From an uncultured Oscillospiraceae bacterium (GTDB lineage: Bacteria; Bacillota; Clostridia; Oscillospirales; Acutalibacteraceae): 47,702 bases of DNA. The notes under the pieces were generated by a model. It saw only the letters and a program-made list of their open reading frames with translations, had not been told where the DNA came from and searched no databases. Position numbers and translations under genes: made by a program. This document shows, one piece after another, positions 42,191 to 47,702 of the stretch (positions within the stretch are counted from its first letter, which is position 1; each line of letters starts with the position of its first letter). The stretch lies in NCBI GenBank assembly GCA_900546265.1, contig URCA01000026.1, positions 1 through 47,702 of the forward strand, written 5' to 3'.

Positions 42191-42313
42191 TTCCGGCAAG
42201 CATCTTCTTTTGGGGACAAAAGGCAAAAAATGTTAGGATAATCCCAAGCCCAAAAGGGTTTCAGGAAACTCCTGACAAATGCCGTGGTATCACAACGGCG
42301 ATGCTTGCTGGCA
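42191..42313 (+). repeat. hairpin element, copy 2 (with extra arm)
   Basis: Ends CCGGCAAGCAT (42193-42203) and ATGCTTGCTGG (42301-42311). It shares TTTCAGGAAACTC, TGCCGTG and GGCGATGCTTGCTGGCA with copy 1. It has about 50 extra nt forming a separate stem CTTTTGGG/CCCAAAAG (42207-42214 with 42249-42256), so the outer fold is kept while one arm varies. Confidence 0.75.
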
Positions 42314-42351
42314 GATAGCACTTTTTTCGGCCAGTAACATTCTGAAAAAGC

Positions 42352-42384
42352 ATACCCCGGAGGGGGATAACCCCTCCGGGGTAT
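42352..42384 (+). terminator. GC-rich perfect hairpin at the right end of the island
   Basis: A 14-bp perfect stem ATACCCCGGAGGGG/CCCCTCCGGGGTAT with loop GATAA and no T-run. A TTTTTT run (42322-42327) lies before it. Confidence 0.55.
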
Positions 42385-42534
42385 ATAGCAGGTATACGCG
42401 CATAAGCCGGAAACGTTAGATAGCCGCCGTTTTACCATTCCATCGGTTTTACAGTATCTGGAAGGAAAAGACGATTATATTTTCCGCTCAAACACAAACA
42501 CTAACCTTACAAAAACAGGCAAACCCAGGGGAAG

Positions 42535-42560
42535 AACACCGCCCGAACCGGTGTTTTTTT
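42535..42560 (+). terminator. intrinsic terminator just before the adaptor gene
   Basis: AACACCG/CGGTGTT (42535-42541 with 42549-42555), loop CCCGAAC, then a 7-T run. It is 33 nt before the next start codon, so it may be the island's last terminator or a leader attenuator. The rest of 42385-42534 shows no gene. Confidence 0.8.
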
Positions 42561-42592
42561 GCCGTATGGGCGCGGGAAAGGCGAGTGGCGGT

Positions 42593-43549
42593 ATGCAGCG
42601 CGGAATGAAAAAGTATGGATGGCTGGCGGCGGCGACAGCGGTGGCGATTACGGGGGTGCTGACGGCGGGCAGCCTAATGAAACCCGAGACGGTTGAGGTC
42701 AAAACCTATACACTCGAGGAACGGGCTGTGGAAAAAAACGTGTCTTGTACCGGGAAAATCGAAGCGGCGGAAAGCCGGAAGGTGTACACGGACATCTCCT
42801 GTGTGATGCAGGATGTACCGGTAACAGCGGGGCAGCAGGTGGAGAAGGGGGATGTGCTCTTTACCGTGGATGTGGACGCCACCAAACAGGTGCTGGCCAC
42901 CATGGGGGGCGTTTCGCCCGATACTATCCCCACCGACAATCTGCAGCATACCGTGACGGCGCCCGTTTCGGGAATTATTACCACCCTGAACGCCGCCGAG
43001 GGGGAGATGAGCGATTCCAGCAAGCCCTGCGTGGTCATTTCCCCGAGCGATGCCCTGCAGGTGAAGGTGTCGATCCATGAGCGGGACCTGAGGAGTGTGA
43101 AGGTGGGGCAGACGGTCAAGGTGTCCGGCGTGGCGTTTGCGAAAAGCAGCTACCAGGGAACGGTGAAAAGCATTTCTCCCTCCGCCCGCACGCAGTATAA
43201 CGGCAGCATCAGCGAGACGGTGGTGGACGCCGTCGTGATGCTGGCACCGGAGGAGCTGGACGACAGCCTGCGGTTGGGCTTGACCGCCAAGGCCAAGGTG
43301 GTGGTCTCCTCCACCGATCAGGCGCGGATTGTGCCCTATGAATACGTCTTGCAGGATGAAAACGACAAAGAATTCGTGTATATCTGCGAAAATGGCCGGG
43401 CGGTCAAGCGGCTGATTACCGTGGAGGATGAACTGGCTTCCGGCTATCAGGTGTCGGATGGCTTGAAGGCGGGCGATCGCATCATCACCAATCCCGATGC
43501 CGTTCCCAAAGAAGGCGCGCCGGTGTCGGTTTCCGGAAAGGGGAGATAG
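42593..43549 (+). CDS. efflux adaptor (MacA/HlyD-type membrane fusion protein)
   Basis: Single-span protein, about 318 residues, that links a membrane transporter to the cell surface. Seen: N-terminal anchor (about 8-28), lipoyl/biotinyl halves (DVPVTAGQQVEKGDVLFTVD and VTAPVSGIITTLN), beta-barrel region (VKVSIHERDLRSVKVGQTVKVS) and membrane-proximal C-terminus (VSDGLKAGDRIITNP). The long coiled-coil hairpin of Gram-negative MacA is almost absent, as is usual in Gram-positive members. Start ATG 42593 or 42605; ribosome sites are weak (GGAAAGGCGAG). It is 4 nt before a MacB-like permease gene. Confidence 0.88.
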   Translation: MQRGMKKYGWLAAATAVAITGVLTAGSLMKPETVEVKTYTLEERAVEKNVSCTGKIEAAESRKVYTDISCVMQDVPVTAGQQVEKGDVLFTVDVDATKQVLATMGGVSPDTIPTDNLQHTVTAPVSGIITTLNAAEGEMSDSSKPCVVISPSDALQVKVSIHERDLRSVKVGQTVKVSGVAFAKSSYQGTVKSISPSARTQYNGSISETVVDAVVMLAPEELDDSLRLGLTAKAKVVVSSTDQARIVPYEYVLQDENDKEFVYICENGRAVKRLITVEDELASGYQVSDGLKAGDRIITNPDAVPKEGAPVSVSGKGR

Positions 43550-43553
43550 CTTC

Positions 43554-44732
43554 ATGCGCGACGTACTGTCCAGCGCCCTGAAAAGTCTATCCCGCAAATG
43601 GCTGCGCACCCTGCTGACCGTCAGCGGGATAACGGTGGGGGTCATCATGGTGGTCATTGTCTCCCTCATCAGCAACGCGGGCAAGGCCGCGGTGAATAGT
43701 GAACTGGACAACATGGGGATGAACGGCCTGTCGGTGAGCACCGGCAGCGCTGTGGGCGGACTGACCCAGGACGATTTGCAGACCATCCGCCGCATTGGTC
43801 AGGTCGAGGAAGCCATGCCCCTGATGATCGAATTTTCCAGTTCCCTGCTCTGCAACGTCAGCAACAGCGCCATGATCTGCGGGATCGATTCCGGTACCAC
43901 GCAGGTGATATCCCTGAAGCTGGAATATGGGCGCGCCATTTCGCCCGGCGATGTGGAAGGCGCCCTGCCGGTGTGCATGCTGGACGAAACGGTGGCCCGG
44001 GAGGCCTATCAGCGGGCCAATGTGACCGGCAAGACCATCGTTTTGCAGATAGGCGGCGTGGAGCAGGAGTTTGAAATCATCGGTGTGACTGCCACCGGCA
44101 GCAGCCTGCTGCAAAACGTGACGGAGTTTATCCCCGGCATGGTGTATATCCCGTACACCACCATGCAGAACCTGACCGGCCGGGAAACCTTTGATCAAAT
44201 TGCCGTGCGGGTGCGGGACGGCTCGGACGTGGAGCATGCGCAAACCTCCATCGTTTCCGCTTTGGAGCGCAGCGGCGGCCTGGAGGGCCTTTACCGTACC
44301 GATAATCTGGCGGTGCAGAAGGAGCGGCTCAGCGGCCTGATGGACATCGTGACTCTCGTCCTCACCGCCATCAGCGGAATTTCGCTGTTGGTATCGGGGC
44401 TGAGCATCATGACCATCATGCTGGTATCGGTCAACGAGCGCACCCGCGAAATCGGCATCAAGAAAGCCATCGGCGCGTCCAGCGGCCGTATATTGTGGGA
44501 ATTCCTAGCCGAAGCGGTGATCATTTCTTTGTTGGGTAGCTTGGCAGGCATTCTGTTGGGCGGCGGGCTTTGCTGGCTGGGCATGACCCTGGTGGGGGTG
44601 CGCATGACGCTGTCGCTTACCGGCCTGCTGGGACTTATTGGATTTTCCGTGGCGCTGGGCGCCCTGTTCGGCGTGTATCCGGCGGTCAAAGCGGCCAAAA
44701 TGCGCCCGGTGGAAGCCCTGCGGCGGGATTAA
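43554..44732 (+). CDS. MacB-like ABC transporter permease
   Basis: Membrane protein of 392 residues with the MacB/FtsX arrangement: one N-terminal segment (about 20-45), a large outer domain (about 50-260), then three C-terminal segments (about 270-385). Marks: RKWLRTLLTVSGITVGV at the start, VNERTREIGIKKAIGAS and the closing PAVKAAKMRPVEALRRD. It has no ATPase domain of its own, and no ATPase gene lies between it and the adaptor or after it, although the usual order is adaptor-ATPase-permease. ATG 43554 has GGGGAG about 9 nt upstream. Confidence 0.9.
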   Translation: MRDVLSSALKSLSRKWLRTLLTVSGITVGVIMVVIVSLISNAGKAAVNSELDNMGMNGLSVSTGSAVGGLTQDDLQTIRRIGQVEEAMPLMIEFSSSLLCNVSNSAMICGIDSGTTQVISLKLEYGRAISPGDVEGALPVCMLDETVAREAYQRANVTGKTIVLQIGGVEQEFEIIGVTATGSSLLQNVTEFIPGMVYIPYTTMQNLTGRETFDQIAVRVRDGSDVEHAQTSIVSALERSGGLEGLYRTDNLAVQKERLSGLMDIVTLVLTAISGISLLVSGLSIMTIMLVSVNERTREIGIKKAIGASSGRILWEFLAEAVIISLLGSLAGILLGGGLCWLGMTLVGVRMTLSLTGLLGLIGFSVALGALFGVYPAVKAAKMRPVEALRRD

Positions 44733-44778
44733 GGGACGAGAGAGACTGTCTCAAAAAGTGTAAATATACGCAGGAGTA

Positions 44779-44802
44779 GGGGTGTTGCTTTGGCAACACC
44801 CC
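44779..44802 (+). terminator. hairpin after the MacB-like gene
   Basis: GGGGTGTTGC/GCAACACCCC (44779-44788 with 44793-44802), loop TTTG. There is no T-run. It abuts the next -35 box. Confidence 0.5.
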
Positions 44803-44805
44803 CGC

Positions 44806-44834
44806 TTGACATTTTATCGGCCGGGTGCTACAAT
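44806..44834 (+). promoter_or_regulatory. promoter for the T-box leader and metY-like gene
   Basis: TTGACA (44806-44811), 17 nt, TACAAT (44829-44834). Confidence 0.88.
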
Positions 44835-44849
44835 GAACAAAATCGAATA

Positions 44850-45142
44850 GGTAAAAGGCTGGGAAAAGAAGAGTACATCCGGCAGCATGTCGCAGAGAGC
44901 TTCGGTTGGTGGGAAGAAGCACGGAGGGCCGGATGGAACATGATCTTGGAGCCGCGCACCGAACTTTGGATTTATCGCCGGAAGCTAGGCCGCGCAGGGA
45001 GACGCCCGTTACAGCGTCGGAGTATCGGCGGGATTGCCTGCCCGTACTCGCAGAGGCCCGTCGCCGTGAGGCGCGGGCAAAGCCAGGTGGTACCGCGGAA
45101 GCTAGTCTCCCGTCCTTGCAGACAGGCAGGATGGGGATTTTT
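44850..45142 (+). promoter_or_regulatory. T-box riboswitch, methionine-type (specifier ATG)
   Basis: A leader RNA that senses uncharged tRNA. Seen: stem I with AGAGAGC (44894-44900) and the apical GGTTGGTG (44904-44911), a specifier region GAAC-ATG-A with ATG at 44940-44942, the T-box consensus AGGTGGTACCGCG (45085-45097), and a terminator (TCCCGTCCTTGC with GCAGGATGGGGA) followed by TTTTTTT near 45138-45143. The Met codon agrees with the downstream sulfhydrylase. Expected to allow transcription when tRNA-Met is uncharged. Confidence 0.92.
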
Positions 45143-45183
45143 TATACCCATTTTTACCGAAAACAGAAAAGGAGCTGTATGAC

Positions 45184-46446
45184 ATGAAAGACGAAACCAA
45201 ATGCCTGCACGCCGGCTATCAGCCGGAGAACGGCGGCCCCCGCGTGGTGCCTATCGTTCAGAGCACCACCTATGTCTTTGATTCCACCGAACATATCGGC
45301 GCCCTCTTCGATATGCCCACAGCCCATATGTATTCCCGCTTTTCCAACCCCACCTGTGAGGCGGTGGAAAAGAAAATCGCCGCGCTGGAGGGCGGCGTGG
45401 GCGCTATGCTGACCTCCTCCGGCCAGGCGGCGTCCCTGCTGTCCATCCTCAATGTCTGCAACGCTGGAGACAGCTTCATCAGCACCTCCACGATTTACGG
45501 GGGGACGGTGAACCTGTTTGCCGTCCGGCTGAAAAAGCTGGGGATCGAATGTATTTTCGTGGATGCCGATGCGGATGAGGAAACCATCGCCAAAGCCTTT
45601 AAGCCGAACACCAAGGCGGTATTCGGCGAGACGCTGGCCAATCCGGCCCTGGCGGTGCTGGATATTGAGAAATTTGCCCGGGTGGCTCACGCCCACGGCG
45701 TTCCTCTGATTATCGACAATACCTTCGCCACGCCGATTCTCTGCAAGCCCATCGATTTCGGCGCCGACATCGTGGTGCATTCCACCTCCAAATATATGGA
45801 CGGCCATGCGCTCCAGACCGGGGGTGTCATTGTGGACAGCGGCAATTTCCCGTGGGATAACGGCCGCTTCCCCGAATTCACCGAGCCGGATGAGTCGTAT
45901 CACGGCGTCGTGTATACCCGGGACTTCGGCAATCTCGCCTATATCATCAAGGCCCGGATGCAGCTGATGCGAGATTTGGGCTGCTATCCCGCCGCCCACT
46001 CGGCATTCCTGCTCAATCTGGGGCTTGAAACCCTGCCGGTGCGCATGAAGCAGTACTGCGAAAACGCTATGGTGGTGGCCAAGTATTTTGCGGGCTGCGA
46101 CAAGGTGGAATCGGTGCGGTACGCGGCGCTTGAGGGCGATAGGTATCATGAACTGGCACAGAAATATCTGCCGAAGGGCACCTGCGGCGTGATTTCCATT
46201 GTCATCAAAGGCGGCAAGGCCGCAGCGGTGAAATTTATGGACGGCCTGAAGCTGGCCTCCAATGAGGTGCACGTGGCGGATATCCGCACCTGCGTGCTGC
46301 ATCCCGCCAGTGCCACTCACCGTCAGCTGACCGATGAGCAGCTGGTGGCCGCCGGGGTGAATCCGGGCCTTATCCGTTTTTCCGTGGGCCTGGAAAACGT
46401 GGAAGATATCCTCGACGACATCCGGCAGAGCATGGAACAGGTATAA
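45184..46446 (+). CDS. metY: O-acetylhomoserine sulfhydrylase (MetY-type, PLP-dependent)
   Basis: Makes homocysteine (or methionine directly from methanethiol) from O-acetylhomoserine. It belongs to the Cys/Met metabolism PLP family: YSRFSNPTCEAVEKK, SSGQAASLLS, IIDNTFATP, and the PLP Lys203 in HSTSKYMDGH. A late insertion (FPEFTEPDESYHGVVY) and the 420-residue length favour O-acetylhomoserine sulfhydrylase over cystathionine gamma-synthase. ATG 45184 has AAAGGAG 9 nt upstream. A Met-type T-box upstream indicates induction on methionine starvation. It is a single-gene unit. Confidence 0.93.
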   Translation: MKDETKCLHAGYQPENGGPRVVPIVQSTTYVFDSTEHIGALFDMPTAHMYSRFSNPTCEAVEKKIAALEGGVGAMLTSSGQAASLLSILNVCNAGDSFISTSTIYGGTVNLFAVRLKKLGIECIFVDADADEETIAKAFKPNTKAVFGETLANPALAVLDIEKFARVAHAHGVPLIIDNTFATPILCKPIDFGADIVVHSTSKYMDGHALQTGGVIVDSGNFPWDNGRFPEFTEPDESYHGVVYTRDFGNLAYIIKARMQLMRDLGCYPAAHSAFLLNLGLETLPVRMKQYCENAMVVAKYFAGCDKVESVRYAALEGDRYHELAQKYLPKGTCGVISIVIKGGKAAAVKFMDGLKLASNEVHVADIRTCVLHPASATHRQLTDEQLVAAGVNPGLIRFSVGLENVEDILDDIRQSMEQV

Positions 46447-46458
46447 TACTGGATAAGA

Positions 46459-46490
46459 AACGGCCCTGCGGCTAAGTCCGCAGGGCCGTT
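46459..46490. terminator. terminator between metY and the esterase gene
   Basis: A perfect 13-bp stem AACGGCCCTGCGG/CCGCAGGGCCGTT, loop CTAAGT, between convergent genes. Tails are only mildly T-rich. Confidence 0.75.
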
Positions 46491-46509
46491 GTCTATGTCA
46501 CAGAGGCAT

Positions 46510-47508
46510 TCATTGCCAGCCGGTCAGCTCCGCCACCTGACGGATAAGGATATCGGCAAACCGGCGGTGAGCCTTCAAATTGGGATGTCCACAGGCGCCG
46601 ACTTCGCCGGCCTCCTCGGAAATGGGCGGCATAAAGGGCAGATACACGGCGCGCTCGTCCCCGACATCCTCCAGGGCCTGCCGGGCCGCCGACTCCATGT
46701 TCGTGTTGCACATGCCGTAACCCCAGATCAGCCACGCCTCGGGATAAACACGGCGCAGCTCACGGAGAAACGCGGCGGTCTTTTCCCGGAACAGCTCCGG
46801 CTCCACCTGCCCGCTCACGTCGTTTGTGCCGGCGTTGATGACCACCACATGGGGCTGCCACTGGGAAAAATCCCATTCGTCCTGCCGATGGGGGCTGCCC
46901 CAGTGGAAAAAGACCGGGATGGGCCGATCGGTTTCTCCGTTACAGTTGCGTACGACCCCCTGCCCAGAAATGCACTCATACCGGTCATCCGCGCCGAAAT
47001 GGGCGGCGGTCAGGGCGGCAGCGGTCCGGGTACCGTCCTCCTCGCTGGTGAGGAAGATCGGCGTGTTCTTCTCCGCTTCGTTGCCGAATCCGCAGGTGAG
47101 GGAGTCGCCCAGGAACTCCATTCGCCGCGAAGAGGGGGCGGGCGGCGGCAGAATGGCCGGGGAATCCCCTTCCACCGTCACGGCGCTCAGACGCACGGGG
47201 GATTCCCGCGTTTCCGAGCGCTTGCGCACCCGGAGAAGATGTTCCCCTTCCTCCAGTCCGTTCACGGTCAGAAGCTCCGTATCCATTTCGACCGGCGCGG
47301 CCAGCAGGGAGCGGCCGTCCACCGACAGATCGAAGTAGGCAGGCATATCCGGCTGTACCTCGGGGGGAAGGGTGTGAACGGAAATGCCGGTTCCCCGGAA
47401 ACGGAGGGAAAATCCCGCGTTGGTCCATTCGGGCTGCAGCTCCGGCACCCATAAGATGCGGCCGTGAGTAAGGACGTGTTCGGGAAACAGAACCTGGGTC
47501 ACAGTCAT
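46510..47508 (-). CDS. SGNH/GDSL hydrolase, carbohydrate esterase 2-like
   Basis: Predicted deacetylase of sugars or polysaccharides, 332 residues. An N-terminal beta-sandwich (about 1-118; FSLRFRGTGISVHTL) precedes an SGNH hydrolase domain (about 130-330), the two-domain plan of CE2 acetyl-xylan esterases. Catalytic blocks: GDS (Ser136 in FLGDSLTCGFG), GTND in VINAGTNDVSG, and the His of HPNLKAH. There is no signal peptide, so it probably acts on imported sugars. ATG 47508 has AAAGGGGAT upstream, and a good promoter lies 66 nt further up. Confidence 0.9.
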   Translation of the reverse strand: MTVTQVLFPEHVLTHGRILWVPELQPEWTNAGFSLRFRGTGISVHTLPPEVQPDMPAYFDLSVDGRSLLAAPVEMDTELLTVNGLEEGEHLLRVRKRSETRESPVRLSAVTVEGDSPAILPPPAPSSRRMEFLGDSLTCGFGNEAEKNTPIFLTSEEDGTRTAAALTAAHFGADDRYECISGQGVVRNCNGETDRPIPVFFHWGSPHRQDEWDFSQWQPHVVVINAGTNDVSGQVEPELFREKTAAFLRELRRVYPEAWLIWGYGMCNTNMESAARQALEDVGDERAVYLPFMPPISEEAGEVGACGHPNLKAHRRFADILIRQVAELTGWQ

Positions 47509-47573
47509 AACGATATCCCCTTTTGTGTTATGGATAGGTTGAGACGCTGCTTGTTGTGCAGACTTACCCTGCC

Positions 47574-47602
47574 AGTATAGCAGATGATTGGAGAGGGTAC
47601 AA
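47574..47602 (-). promoter_or_regulatory. promoter for the esterase gene
   Basis: On the minus strand TTGTAC (complement 47597-47602), 17 nt, TATACT (complement 47574-47579). Confidence 0.7.
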
Positions 47603-47615
47603 GTCCCAGTTTGGT

Positions 47616-47645
47616 AAAAAAAGGCGGACGGCTTAAGCCGTCCGC
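47616..47645 (-). terminator. minus-strand terminator of a gene beyond the window
   Basis: GCGGACGGC/GCCGTCCGC (47624-47632 with 47637-47645), loop TTAA. On the minus strand it is followed by seven T (complement 47616-47622). Confidence 0.8.
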
Positions 47646-47665
47646 TCTTTGCTATGCTTAAGCAT

Positions 47666-47696
47666 GTAGGGGACAGCGCGAAGCGGTGGCCCCTAC
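47666..47696. repeat. GTAGGGG...CCCCTAC inverted repeat
   Basis: GTAGGGG (47666-47672) and CCCCTAC (47690-47696) bracket an inner stem CAGCGC/GCGGTG with one mismatch and loop GAA. It looks like a dispersed intergenic hairpin repeat, but only one copy is in the window. Confidence 0.45.
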
Positions 47697-47702
47697 AAAA
47701 AG

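Noticed and set aside
42085..42438. 117-residue minus-strand frame at the right end of the island
   Set aside because: It overlaps the immunity gene end, the hairpin element and a perfect 14-bp hairpin; no ribosome site or family.
1..47702. tRNA genes, intact rRNA genes, transposases or prophage genes
   Set aside because: None could be recognised on either strand.

Overview
The window looks like the chromosome of a strictly anaerobic Gram-positive bacterium of the Bacillota, class Clostridia, most probably an Oscillospirales (Ruminococcaceae-type) relative. The grounds are AAGGAGG-type ribosome sites with frequent TTG/GTG starts, a T-box leader, a YtrA-type GntR/ABC operon with its operator, a B12-dependent ribonucleotide reductase under NrdR-like boxes, a flavodiiron protein beside a monomeric [FeFe] hydrogenase, an LTA-synthase-like enzyme and a sortase-like anchor. 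The backbone is GC-rich. A roughly 10.7 kb block (about 31.5-42.5 kb) is visibly AT-richer and reads as an accessory island. All calls are by eye; no database was searched.

Layout. 0.1-3.3 kb: an FHA-SEDS (FtsW/RodA) fusion and its class B penicillin-binding protein. 3.3-6.2 kb (minus): YtaF-like membrane protein, pyrE, enolase. 6.2-9.7 kb: a highly structured leader, flavodiiron protein, lipoprotein amidase and a TSCCCP-type [FeFe] hydrogenase. 9.9-12.4 kb: PAS-GAF-GGDEF-EAL protein and a DUF1622 protein. 12.7-14.7 kb: a secreted LRR protein with a PPDTG anchor. 14.7-18.2 kb (minus): a YtrA/ABC ATPase/permease operon. 18.4-20.4 kb (minus): ABC-F ATPase and DUF1294 protein. 20.6-27.3 kb: a GHL10-type lipoprotein, a giant amidase, an MGMT-like protein and an LTA-synthase-like enzyme. 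27.4-29.7 kb (minus): nrdJ. 29.9-31.5 kb: an unknown protein and an MBL-fold hydrolase.

31.6-42.5 kb is the most interesting part. A 2271-residue secreted Rhs/YD-repeat protein carries DNRLRE, ricin-like and lectin-like regions and a variable C-terminal tip, and is followed by a candidate immunity gene. Downstream lies an array of displaced material: an orphan tip with three small membrane-protein genes (one interrupted by a nonsense codon), then a promoterless, startless 693-bp near-identical copy of the Rhs core fused to a different tip, with its own candidate immunity gene. Two diverged copies of a long imperfect hairpin element follow two of the tip/immunity modules. A single crossover between the direct core repeats would delete 3,441 bp and place the silent tip in frame on the full-length protein, so the locus looks like a pre-loaded toxin-tip switch.

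42.6-47.7 kb returns to GC-rich backbone: a MacA/MacB-like adaptor-permease pair without an adjacent ATPase, a methionine-type T-box controlling an O-acetylhomoserine sulfhydrylase, and an SGNH (CE2-like) esterase on the minus strand.
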